NCBI GenBank assembly: GCA_004552725.1
Contig: SFNM01000061.1
Span: 1 to 10,937 of the forward strand
DNA from: Bacteroidales bacterium
GTDB lineage: Bacteria > Bacteroidota > Bacteroidia > Bacteroidales > Muribaculaceae
Direction: 5' to 3'
DNA: 10,937 nt
A model generated the notes under the pieces. The model was not told where the DNA came from. It did not search any database and worked only from the letters and a program-made list of their open reading frames with translations. The position numbers and the translations under genes are program-made. This document shows, one piece after another, positions 1 to 9,180 of the stretch (within the stretch, counting starts at the first letter, position 1; each line of letters begins with the position of its first letter).

Positions 1-1
1 C

Positions 2-2737
2 ACAATTATTCGCCCGGATGATAATCAATTCGCCATTGACATCGAATCCTGGCGCGACAAAGCCGCCTCCGGCCAACCTTGTAAATGGCGCATCAACCTT
101 AGTCGCAACGATGGTACACCCGTCGATGCCGCTTTGGTTGCTTCTCTCTACAATCATGCCCTCGACTTCTTTGGCGCCGGACAACCGCAACACTTAAACC
201 CCAAAGAACTCATCTCGCATAAAGATATCATGACTTATCGGCCTTTCGTTTTCCCTCATAGCATCGGTACGTTTATTCAAGAAGAACTACTTGGTATTGA
301 CACAAGTTTCTATCACGATATAAACCTTCTACGCTATCTTTACTGTCAAGATATTCGCTCTTTCTTTTACCAAACCGGAGTAGCCTATGGATTTGCCCAA
401 CGCAATAATGCGACTATGGCTTCAGCCCCTATGCTTCTTAACGATTGTGTAATTCAAGAAGAGGCTTGCGCCGTTGAAGAAGTCGCTGAGCAAAAAGAAA
501 TGTCCGATTCATCCGAGCAGCCTAATCAACCAGAAGGTGATTTCTCTTTCCGCCAAGGCGATGTGCTCCAGGCTCTTTGGTTGCCCGACCTCACTACCAA
601 TGCCGACGGCTCCGTTACCATCGACTTCTCCTTGCCCAACGCCAACGGCCAGTGGGCTTTCGTCCTCTCCGCTTGGACCGCCGACCTCCATACTAACGGA
701 TTGCGCCGCATAATCACCACATCCAAGCCACTGATGGTGCAACCTTCGCTCCCGCGCTTCCTCCGCCACGGCGACCATGCCACGCTCTGTGCCACTGTCT
801 ACAACAGCACTGACCATCCGCTCTCTGCAAATGCCGTAATCGAAGTCTACAACCCCGAAAACGACTCTATCATCGCATCGTCTTCGCAAATTCTCAACAT
901 CAATGCCGACGGCTCCACACTCATCGCTGTCGACGCTTCTATGACTCCCGACCTCCACTCTATCGGAGTACGTGTCAAAGCCTCCTCCAATCACTTCTCC
1001 GACGGTGAAATCAACCTCCTCCCCGTGCTCGAAGCATCAAGCACTGTGATTGAAAGCACCACATTCTATCTCAATTCTCAACGCCCGGTTTTCGAAATGA
1101 CTTTACCCGAAAACCTCGGCGAGAATACCACCCTCCAATATTGCCAAAATCCAATTTGGGAAGCAGTGAAGGCTCTTCCCGAATTATATATCGCCGACTT
1201 GATAACCTCACCAGGTGCTGCCAATGCTCTCTTCGGTGCCGCTATCTCTCAAGGCATTGCATCTCAACACCCCGAAGTTGTTGATGGTATCAACCAATGG
1301 ATGGCTCAACCCGACGAAGACCCGCTCCGCTCGGCATTATATAAAAATGAGCAACTCAAATTAGCAACCATGCAACAAACGCCTTGGATGGCTACTGCCG
1401 CTTCGCAAACTCAACGTATGCAACGCATTGCCCTCTCGCTCGATGCCAACCAAGCAAAATCTGTCTTCGAAAAGGCTATCTCTCGCCTCGCATATCTCCA
1501 AAACCCCGATGGCGGTTTTTGCTGGATTGATGGCTTCAGAGAATCTTCGCGTTGGACCACCTCCATAGTGCTAAAAAATCTTGGTTTGGCAAATGCTTGC
1601 GGACTTTTACCAAACGACAATCGTCTCAACAAAATTATCGACCACGCTTTTAATTACCTCGATAATAACGCCAAAGATTTCAAAATCGAATACGCTTTAA
1701 TATACTCACTATTCCCCGAGCGTAAGCCTTCAACTCTCGAAGGGCAACAAGCAATCGGCGAGGCTATCGAATATATCTTAAGCAACAAACAAGATCTCAC
1801 CACCGCCTCGCGCGCCGTCGCTGCATTGGTGCTCGAAGCAAACAATCGCCACGCTTCTGCTTTGGAAATGATACGCTCGTTGCGACAATTCCAAATCCAA
1901 AGCCCGATGGCCGGCATCTCCTATCCCTCGGTCGACAACATCGACTCCTACGCTCACATTCTCATGGCCTTCGCCAAGATTGACCCGCGTCAAGACGAAC
2001 TCGATGCCATGCGCCAGTGGCTCGTCCTTCGCGCTCAAGTCACCGACGACCTTGGCGCTTGGGACCCTTCTTATCTCATCTACGCTATCTTAGGCTCCGG
2101 CTCCAAATGGACTTCTTTTGCCGACAATGCCTCAGTCATCACCATCAATGGCCACACCATCATTCCCGATAGTTTCGAACAACTCACCGGCAACCTCGTT
2201 TATCAAATTCCCGCAGAAGATAGCGGTGCATCTATTAGAATCGAACGCCCGGCCGACTCGTCCGTCTCTTATGGCGGCATCACCACAATCACTTGCCGGC
2301 CTATCAACCAAGTCAAAGCACACGCGCTTCCCGAACTATCCATCGACAAACGCATCTTCGCTCTACGAAATGGCCAATGGGTCGAAACTACTGACCTTAT
2401 TGCCGGTGAACAAATCCGCATAGACCTCACAATCTCTTCCGCTCGCGACCTCGAATATGTAATCATCGACGACCAACGAGCCGCTAACCTCCAGCCACTT
2501 CCTTCCGAACAACTGCCCTGCACACGTTGGGAATCCGGTACCATCTTCTACCGCGAACACAACGACCAAAACACTCGCCTTTACTTAGCATACTTGCCCA
2601 AAGGCGCTTACCACTTCCAATACAATATGACTGTCACATCCTCCGGCACGTTCTCCTCCGGCTTTGCCACCATCCAAAGCCAACTCGCCCCGGCCATCAC
2701 CGCTCATTCCTCCGCCCTCCAACTCTCCGCAAAATAA
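2..2737 (+). CDS. Alpha-2-macroglobulin family protein, C-terminal part (5' end outside window)
   Basis: This frame is open from base 2 to the TAA at 2735-2737, giving 911 visible residues. An internal TTG at 134 is not the true start, because homologous-looking sequence (a macroglobulin-type beta domain) continues upstream of it to the window edge. Visible parts in order are: a macroglobulin beta domain (residues about 1-65); an acidic linker rich in Glu and Gln (about 155-180); the A2M core with the family-typical PRFLRHGD segment near residue 254; an alpha-helical toroid domain with a QNPDGGF motif near residue 500; and a C-terminal beta domain ending in a family-typical AHS segment. No CxEQ thioester motif is seen, so covalent trapping of proteases is unlikely. 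Relatives in Bacteroidales are about twice this length, envelope-located and of poorly known role. Family assignment is firm; function is inferred only at the level of envelope protein or protease inhibitor-like protein. Confidence 0.9.
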   Translation, partial: TIIRPDDNQFAIDIESWRDKAASGQPCKWRINLSRNDGTPVDAALVASLYNHALDFFGAGQPQHLNPKELISHKDIMTYRPFVFPHSIGTFIQEELLGIDTSFYHDINLLRYLYCQDIRSFFYQTGVAYGFAQRNNATMASAPMLLNDCVIQEEACAVEEVAEQKEMSDSSEQPNQPEGDFSFRQGDVLQALWLPDLTTNADGSVTIDFSLPNANGQWAFVLSAWTADLHTNGLRRIITTSKPLMVQPSLPRFLRHGDHATLCATVYNSTDHPLSANAVIEVYNPENDSIIASSSQILNINADGSTLIAVDASMTPDLHSIGVRVKASSNHFSDGEINLLPVLEASSTVIESTTFYLNSQRPVFEMTLPENLGENTTLQYCQNPIWEAVKALPELYIADLITSPGAANALFGAAISQGIASQHPEVVDGINQWMAQPDEDPLRSALYKNEQLKLATMQQTPWMATAASQTQRMQRIALSLDANQAKSVFEKAISRLAYLQNPDGGFCWIDGFRESSRWTTSIVLKNLGLANACGLLPNDNRLNKIIDHAFNYLDNNAKDFKIEYALIYSLFPERKPSTLEGQQAIGEAIEYILSNKQDLTTASRAVAALVLEANNRHASALEMIRSLRQFQIQSPMAGISYPSVDNIDSYAHILMAFAKIDPRQDELDAMRQWLVLRAQVTDDLGAWDPSYLIYAILGSGSKWTSFADNASVITINGHTIIPDSFEQLTGNLVYQIPAEDSGASIRIERPADSSVSYGGITTITCRPINQVKAHALPELSIDKRIFALRNGQWVETTDLIAGEQIRIDLTISSARDLEYVIIDDQRAANLQPLPSEQLPCTRWESGTIFYREHNDQNTRLYLAYLPKGAYHFQYNMTVTSSGTFSSGFATIQSQLAPAITAHSSALQLSAK

Positions 2738-2756
2738 TTATCGCCTCTTTTTTAAC

Positions 2757-2790
2757 CGCGCCGGAGTGCCAAATTTGGCACTCCGGCGCG
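2757..2790. repeat. Perfect 34-bp palindrome
   Basis: Two 17-base arms, 2757-2773 and 2774-2790, are exact reverse complements with no spacer. In RNA this would form a very stable, GC-rich hairpin with a small AT loop. It lies 20 bases after the stop of the alpha-2-macroglobulin gene. No T run follows it on either strand; the only T run (2748-2753) is upstream on the + strand. It is therefore not a standard intrinsic terminator, although it could still protect the 3' end of the upstream mRNA, block read-through or bind a dimeric protein. Confidence 0.85.
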
Positions 2791-2824
2791 TGACATTGTG
2801 GCACATTTATCCGCTCCGTGGCAC

Positions 2825-2850
2825 TTGGCACGGATTATGCTTTATCTTTG
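2825..2850 (+). promoter_or_regulatory. Probable groES-groEL promoter: TATCTTTG box with an overlapping sigma-54-like element
   Basis: TATCTTTG at 2843-2850 fits the Bacteroidota primary-sigma -7 box (TAnnTTTG) exactly, but no good TTTG sits about 19-21 bases upstream. Directly before it, TTGGCACGGATTATGCT at 2825-2841 fits the sigma-54 consensus (TTGGCACG-N4-TTGCT) except for one base. It keeps the required GG (2827-2828), ten bases, GC (2839-2840) geometry. Both readings would start transcription at about 2850-2858 and give an AT-rich leader of roughly 45 bases before the groES start. Which sigma factor is used cannot be decided from sequence alone. Confidence 0.55.
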
Positions 2851-2899
2851 GTAGAAATTTTAAAAATAATCAATCAAACCGATTTTATAATATACTGTT

Positions 2900-3175
2900 A
2901 TGAAATTCAAACCATTAGCCGACCGGGTTATCATCAACCCCACCGCTGCCGAAGAAGTCACCGCTTCGGGCATCATCATCCCTGACTCTGCCAAAGAAAA
3001 ACCCCTGCGTGGCACAATCATCGCTGTGGGCAACGGCACTAAAGACGAAGAAATGATTCTCAAAGAAGGCGACCAAGTACTCTACGGCAAATATGCCGGC
3101 ACCGAACTCGACCTCGATGGCCAAAAAGTACTCATCATGCGCCAAAGCGAAGTACTCGCCGTTATCGAACTCTAA
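2900..3175 (+). CDS. groES: Co-chaperonin GroES (10 kDa chaperonin)
   Basis: This 91-residue protein caps the GroEL ring as a heptamer, closing the folding chamber in an ATP-dependent cycle in the cytosol. It opens with the family signature MKFKPLADRVII. The mobile loop that contacts GroEL (roughly residues 16-34, including SGIIIPDSAKEKP) is present. The ordered beta-barrel core then follows, with the GDQVLYGKYAG segment and a C-terminal SEVLAVIEL strand. The length is normal for a bacterial GroES, so it is complete. The ATG at 2900 follows an AT-rich leader with no clear Shine-Dalgarno site, as is usual in Bacteroidota. groEL begins 28 bases after its stop, so the two genes form one operon. 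No CIRCE operator in the usual arrangement is seen upstream. Confidence 0.98.
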   Translation: MKFKPLADRVIINPTAAEEVTASGIIIPDSAKEKPLRGTIIAVGNGTKDEEMILKEGDQVLYGKYAGTELDLDGQKVLIMRQSEVLAVIEL

Positions 3176-3179
3176 TTAA

Positions 3180-4832
<1,653 letters not shown>

Positions 4833-4853
4833 AAAATCCCTCCCCCCAACAAT

Positions 4854-4889
4854 AAAAAGGAGCAGAGCCCAAGGCCCCGCTCCTTTTTT
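4854..4889 (+). terminator. Intrinsic terminator of the groES-groEL operon
   Basis: The arms AAAAAGGAGC (4854-4863) and GCTCCTTTTT (4879-4888) pair perfectly over 10 bp around a 15-base loop that can add a short inner GCC/GGC stem. Six T residues follow the GC part of the stem (4884-4889). It lies 21 bases after the groEL stop. The A-rich left arm means it could also work for transcripts from the other strand. Confidence 0.9.
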
Positions 4890-5056
4890 ACATTCCCTCA
4901 CTTCACGGCAACGCGGTCAACGGACAAAAGGCACGGCGCAGCAAAGCGCCCGCCACATCCGCCCGCTTTTATATCGGCTCTATGCTTTTGCGAAGGCATT
5001 TCTCATCCCGGCCTCCGCTTTTTTTACACTTGTTTTCACTTTTTGCCCCTCTTTTA
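4890..5056. other. Non-coding gap between groEL and the dedA promoter, with two hairpins
   Basis: No plausible gene is seen here on either strand. A small stem, GGCGC (4935-4939) with GCGCC (4946-4950), encloses a 6-base loop. A second, terminator-like structure is listed separately at 4990-5025. No clear promoter precedes them, so whether a small RNA is made here is open. Confidence 0.5.
4990..5025 (+). terminator. Second terminator-like hairpin with T run
   Basis: GCGAAGGC (4990-4997) can pair with GCCTCCGC (5011-5018), with one A-C mismatch and a 13-base loop. Seven T residues follow directly (5019-5025). This has the form of an intrinsic terminator. It sits about 100 bases past the strong groEL terminator, so it is either a back-up stop or the end of an unrecognised short transcript. 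Confidence 0.5.
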
Positions 5057-5099
5057 TTTGCACGATTGCAGAGATTTCACTAAATTTGCAATAAATTTG
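5057..5099 (+). promoter_or_regulatory. Bacteroidota-type promoter of the dedA-rpe-ftsK operon
   Basis: TTTG at 5057-5060, 20 bases, then TAAATTTG at 5081-5088 match the -33/-7 consensus of the Bacteroidota primary sigma factor (TTTG, about 19-21 bases, TAnnTTTG). A second identical TAAATTTG follows at 5092-5099 but lacks a good -33 partner. Transcription from the first box would start near 5093-5096, leaving a leader of about 20 bases before the ATG at 5114. Confidence 0.75.
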
Positions 5100-5113
5100 T
5101 AACTACAATCCAA

Positions 5114-5791
5114 ATGATCGACCTTATTCCTTGCCTTGCTCTTTTCGACGCCGCGGACTTCTTTCAATGGTTTGTGGAAAATGCCGGCTACACTCTGGTA
5201 TTTGTCTTTATGGTCATTGAAAGTTCTTTCATCCCGTTCCCTTCAGAAGTAGTAGTGCCACCGGCCGCTTATTTAGCCGCTTCACGAGGCGATTTGCACG
5301 TGGCCGGCATCGTTGTCGCCGCCACTCTCGGAGCGCTCGTCGGGGCTCTCATCAATTACTACCTCTCGCTTTGGATTGGTCGCCCTTTGGTTTATCGCTT
5401 CGCTGAGTCATCATTCGGCAATGTTTGCTTGCTCAACCGCCAAAAAGTTGAAAATGCCGAAAAATACTTCGACCGCCACGGGGCAATTTCTACATTCATC
5501 GGCCGTTTAGTACCTGCCGTGCGACAACTCATCAGCATTCCCGCCGGTTTAGCACGCATGAATGTGGCCAAGTTTGCCCTCTTCACATCACTCGGCGCTT
5601 TAGTTTGGAACATTATCTTAGCCACATTGGGTTGGTGGTTGTCGACCTTCGTGGCTCTTGACGACCTTTTCGTACAAGTCGAAAAATACAATCACTACCT
5701 CACTATCGGTGGTTTGATTATCGCGGCCCTTTGTATCCTTTTCATCATTTGGCGCGTTATCAAACATCGCAAATCCCAATCTAACCAGTAA
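5114..5791 (+). CDS. DedA family (VTT domain) integral membrane protein
   Basis: This 225-residue inner-membrane protein is of the DedA/SNARE-associated (VTT) family. Members are linked to flipping of undecaprenyl phosphate or phospholipids and to membrane homeostasis. The family signature GRLVPAVRQ, then PAG, is at residues 130-145, giving the conserved Arg131 and Arg137. The N-terminal re-entrant region carries acidic residues Glu36 and Glu45 in an ESSFIPFPSE segment. These correspond to the acidic and Arg residues known to matter in E. coli YqjA. Hydrophobic segments lie at about 27-50, 62-85, 150-175 and 193-215, with a short basic C-terminal tail. Length is normal. It is the first gene after a good promoter, and rpe starts 12 bases after its stop, suggesting cotranscription. 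The exact lipid substrate cannot be told from sequence. Confidence 0.92.
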   Translation: MIDLIPCLALFDAADFFQWFVENAGYTLVFVFMVIESSFIPFPSEVVVPPAAYLAASRGDLHVAGIVVAATLGALVGALINYYLSLWIGRPLVYRFAESSFGNVCLLNRQKVENAEKYFDRHGAISTFIGRLVPAVRQLISIPAGLARMNVAKFALFTSLGALVWNIILATLGWWLSTFVALDDLFVQVEKYNHYLTIGGLIIAALCILFIIWRVIKHRKSQSNQ

Positions 5792-5803
5792 TCAACTACA
5801 ACT

Positions 5804-6448
5804 ATGATAGTATCCCCGTCGCTCCTTTCAGCCGATTTTGGCCACCTCGCCGACGACATCGCCATGCTCAATCGCTCACAAGCACATTGGCTCCATTGCG
5901 ACGTGATGGACGGCACGTTCGTCCCTAACATCTCATTCGGCTTCCCCGTAATCAAAGCCATGAGCAAACTCACCGTCAAGCCCCTCGACGTGCACCTTAT
6001 GATCGTGCAACCCGAGAAATACATCAACGCCGTGCGCGATTGCGGTGCCACAATAATGAACGTCCACCAAGAAGCATGCATCCACCTCGACCGCACTATC
6101 CATGCCATCCACCAAGCCGGCATGAAAGCAGCCGTCACTCTCAACCCATCAACCCCCGTTTGCACACTTCAAGACATCATCACCGAACTCGATATGGTGC
6201 TCCTAATGAGCGTCAATCCCGGTTTCGGTGGCCAATCATATATCGAAAACACTTATGCAAAAATAGCCCGATTGCGAGCGCTCATCAATGAAAGCGGCTC
6301 CAAAGCACTCATCCAAGTCGATGGCGGCGTTAACCTCCAAAACGCCCCTAAATTAGCACAAGCAGGCGTCGACGTTTTAGTGGCCGGTAGCGCTGTCTTC
6401 GGCGCTCAAAACCCCGAGCAAGTCATAGCCCAAATGGCCGCACTCTAA
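5804..6448 (+). CDS. rpe: Ribulose-phosphate 3-epimerase
   Basis: This 214-residue cytosolic TIM-barrel enzyme interconverts ribulose 5-phosphate and xylulose 5-phosphate in the non-oxidative pentose phosphate pathway. Key family residues are in place: Ser6 in SPSLLSADF; the metal ligands His31, Asp33 (in HCDVMDG) and His64 (in DVHLMI); and Asp173 in VDGGV. Asp33 and Asp173 are the acid/base pair. The phosphate-binding VNPGFGGQ loop (137-144) and the C-terminal VAGSAVFG motif are also present. Length is normal and the ATG at 5804 is directly before the conserved N-terminal strand. It sits between dedA and ftsK, spaced 12 bases from the former and 36 from the latter, which looks like an operon without an obvious functional link. 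Confidence 0.98.
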   Translation: MIVSPSLLSADFGHLADDIAMLNRSQAHWLHCDVMDGTFVPNISFGFPVIKAMSKLTVKPLDVHLMIVQPEKYINAVRDCGATIMNVHQEACIHLDRTIHAIHQAGMKAAVTLNPSTPVCTLQDIITELDMVLLMSVNPGFGGQSYIENTYAKIARLRALINESGSKALIQVDGGVNLQNAPKLAQAGVDVLVAGSAVFGAQNPEQVIAQMAAL

Positions 6449-6484
6449 TCACATTTTTTGTAATCCTCTTATTCTTTTTTATAT

Positions 6485-9178
6485 ATGTCGACCAATTCCG
6501 ACATTGACGTTGAAATGGGTGCCGTCCCGGGGCCTAAACGACGCCGTCGTAAAACGGCCGAACCGCTCGTTGCTCAACAAGTTCAACCAAGCAACGATGC
6601 TACTGCCGCCCAATCTCAACCCTCCGAACCTAAACAACGGAAACCTCGCTCCCAATCCGCTGCTACCGACCAACGCCATATCAGCGGTTTTATGGAACTT
6701 ATCACCTCCAAACGTTTCCGCTCTACTATCGCCCTCTTTTTGATGGCCATTTCAATTGCTATGGCCATTTCTACTATAATTTACTTGCGCACCGGCACCG
6801 CCGACCAAAGCATCGTAGCCGGTAAAAGCCTCGAACAGATCGCTCAACACGCCGACGAAGTCCAAACCGCCGGCGGTGCTTTCGGCGCTTGGGTTGCAAA
6901 CGCATTGTTAGTCAACACTTTCGGCATAGGCTCATTCGTTTTAGTCATTTACACTTTCTTGATTTCTCTTGCCCTCTTCGGCTTGATGAGAATTCGCTTC
7001 TGGGCCTTCACTTTTAAATGCCTCTTCACTACTATCGCACTGTCCATTTGCGCAGGTCTCTTCACTTTCGACGTCGACACCTCATTCCATTGGGGTGGGG
7101 CACATGGTCATTACGTTAATGCCATGATGATGCACTACACCGACACAATGGTCGCTTTCATCCTCGCTTTCCTTTTAATTGGATTGCTCATTGTGCTCTA
7201 CATCAACCAAATCCTCAAATTCTACAACCAAGTAAGCGGAAAAGTGCGTCGCGCTCACGATGCTATGGTCAACACCGCTCGAAGCGAACGAACGCCTCAA
7301 GCTACCCCTCAAGACCTCCCGGACTCCACCACAGAAAACACCCCGGCCGACAGCAGCAAACAACAATCCGCTCCTATTGCAATTGATGAATTGCCCGATA
7401 CCAACAATGAAACTGAAATCGGCTTCACAATCGACGATATCGACGACGACTCTCCCATCGCTCAAGAGCAAACTCAGGCTTCTCAACCTATTGATAATCA
7501 ACCCATCATCATCGACGAAGAACCAACCAATCCGTCTAATCCCGCTACGGACGTAATTCCGGCAACTCCTGTCGACACCCCTCAGCAACCATCCGACTTC
7601 GACCCCGAATTCACTATCAACGTGGCCGAACTCAACGACAACCCCGCTACTCTCGAAAATACCCCTCCTAAAGAACTGCCGCCTCTCAACGTGCGCGACG
7701 AACTCAGCAGTTTCCGCTTTCCCTCGGCTAAACTCCTCATCGACCGTCCTATCACTAAAGTTATCGATGAAGACGAGCAAAACGAAAATAAAGAACTGAT
7801 TGTGAAAACTTTGCGCGATTACGGCATCCCCATCTCGCGCATCGAAGCCACCATCGGCCCCACAGTCACCCTCTACGAAATCGTGCCCGCCGAAGGTGTC
7901 CGTATTGCCCAAATCAAACGCCTCGAAGACGACATCGCTCTCTCTCTCTCCGCTCTCGGCATCCGCATCATCGCACCAATCCCCGGCAAAGGCACCGTCG
8001 GCATCGAAGTGCCCAACCGCGAGCCGCAAACGGTTTCTATGTTTACCGTCATCAACTCTCGCAAATTCCGCGAATGTCAAATGGCGCTTCCTATGGCACT
8101 CGGCGCTACCATCAACAATGATATCTTCATCGAAGACCTCGCACGAATGCCCCACATGCTCGTCGCCGGCGCCACCGGTCAAGGTAAATCAGTCGGACTT
8201 AACTGCATCATTGCTTCGCTCCTCTACAAAAAACACCCCGCCGAACTCAAATTCGTGCTCATCGACCCAAAAATGGTCGAATTCAGCCTTTACTCTCGCC
8301 TCGAACGATACTATCTCGCCAAACTCCCCGACGAAGAAGACGCTATCATCACCGACCCCATGAAAGCACTCTCTACACTCAGCGCTCTCTGCGTTGAAAT
8401 GGACAATCGCTACGACCTCCTCAAGGATGCCGGAGTCCGTACCGTAGTAGAATACAACACCAAATGGGTGGAACGTCGCCTTAACCCCAAAAACGGCCAC
8501 AAATATATGCCCTACATCGTGGTCATCGTCGACGAGTTCGCCGACCTCATCATGACCGCCGGCAAAGAAATATCCGTTCACATCGCTCGCATCGCTCAGA
8601 AAGCACGTGCCGTCGGTATCCACATGATTATCAGCACACAGCGCCCATCTACCGACGTCATCACCGGTATGATTAAGGCCAACTTCCCCGCACGTATCGC
8701 ATTCCGCGTGGCATCCGGCATCGATAGCAAAACCATTCTCGACCGCCCCGGTGCTCACCGTCTTATCGGTCGCGGCGATATGCTCTTCACACACAACAGC
8801 AAACTCGAACGCGTGCAATGCGCCTTTATCGACACCCCCGAAGTTGAAGCTCTCGTCGACTTCATCGCTCGCCAATCCAGTTACACCAGCGCATACCTCC
8901 TCCCCGAACCGGAAAATTCTCAAAATACCGGCGTTCTCTCCGACGACCTCAGCCGTCGCGACGAAATGTTCGAAACCTGTGCACGCTTCGTGGTTACAAA
9001 CTCCACCGCCTCCACTTCCTCGCTACAACGACGATTCAGCATCGGATACAACAAGGCCGGCAAAATCATGGACCAACTCGAGGCCGCCCACATCGTCGGA
9101 CCGGCCGACGGACAGCGCCCACGCGCCGTGCTTATGGACAGCGAAGCCCTCGAATCTTTCCTCGCTCAACTCTCTTAA
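6485..9178 (+). CDS. ftsK: DNA translocase FtsK (FtsK/SpoIIIE family)
   Basis: This 897-residue protein is anchored at the division septum and pumps chromosome ends apart, promoting XerCD/dif dimer resolution. It has four parts. A basic, Pro/Gln-rich cytosolic N-terminus (1-75) comes first. Four membrane segments follow at about 80-100, 145-168, 175-195 and 220-243. A disordered linker (about 250-400) is rich in Pro, Asp, Thr and Gln. The motor has Walker A GATGQGKS at 562-569 and Walker B VIVDEF with Asp683/Glu684, then the STQRPS and GRGDML motifs. The C-terminus (about 825-897) is the gamma winged-helix domain that reads polar DNA signals (KOPS-type). All domains are intact. The ATG at 6485 follows an AT-rich 36-base gap. 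The lolA-like gene starts 2 bases after its stop, so the two are almost surely cotranscribed. Confidence 0.98.
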   Translation: MSTNSDIDVEMGAVPGPKRRRRKTAEPLVAQQVQPSNDATAAQSQPSEPKQRKPRSQSAATDQRHISGFMELITSKRFRSTIALFLMAISIAMAISTIIYLRTGTADQSIVAGKSLEQIAQHADEVQTAGGAFGAWVANALLVNTFGIGSFVLVIYTFLISLALFGLMRIRFWAFTFKCLFTTIALSICAGLFTFDVDTSFHWGGAHGHYVNAMMMHYTDTMVAFILAFLLIGLLIVLYINQILKFYNQVSGKVRRAHDAMVNTARSERTPQATPQDLPDSTTENTPADSSKQQSAPIAIDELPDTNNETEIGFTIDDIDDDSPIAQEQTQASQPIDNQPIIIDEEPTNPSNPATDVIPATPVDTPQQPSDFDPEFTINVAELNDNPATLENTPPKELPPLNVRDELSSFRFPSAKLLIDRPITKVIDEDEQNENKELIVKTLRDYGIPISRIEATIGPTVTLYEIVPAEGVRIAQIKRLEDDIALSLSALGIRIIAPIPGKGTVGIEVPNREPQTVSMFTVINSRKFRECQMALPMALGATINNDIFIEDLARMPHMLVAGATGQGKSVGLNCIIASLLYKKHPAELKFVLIDPKMVEFSLYSRLERYYLAKLPDEEDAIITDPMKALSTLSALCVEMDNRYDLLKDAGVRTVVEYNTKWVERRLNPKNGHKYMPYIVVIVDEFADLIMTAGKEISVHIARIAQKARAVGIHMIISTQRPSTDVITGMIKANFPARIAFRVASGIDSKTILDRPGAHRLIGRGDMLFTHNSKLERVQCAFIDTPEVEALVDFIARQSSYTSAYLLPEPENSQNTGVLSDDLSRRDEMFETCARFVVTNSTASTSSLQRRFSIGYNKAGKIMDQLEAAHIVGPADGQRPRAVLMDSEALESFLAQLS

Positions 9179-9180
9179 TT

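Noticed and set aside
134..2737. A TTG start at 134 for the alpha-2-macroglobulin gene
   Set aside because: The frame is open to base 2 and the upstream 44 codons read as part of a macroglobulin beta domain, so the gene is cut by the window and does not start at 134.
2757..2790. Palindrome before groES as a CIRCE operator
   Set aside because: CIRCE half-sites face the other way and are separated by nine bases. Here the arms are everted with almost no spacer, and I do not expect HrcA in Bacteroidota.
6449..6484. A separate promoter directly before ftsK
   Set aside because: The gap is AT-rich but contains no TAnnTTTG box with a TTTG at the right distance, so I assume read-through from rpe.
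7175..8923. Two long minus-strand frames (7175-8182 and 8189-8923) opposite ftsK
   Set aside because: Both are in codon register with ftsK and explained by the same codon avoidance. Their peptides show no domain and the sense strand encodes a complete FtsK.
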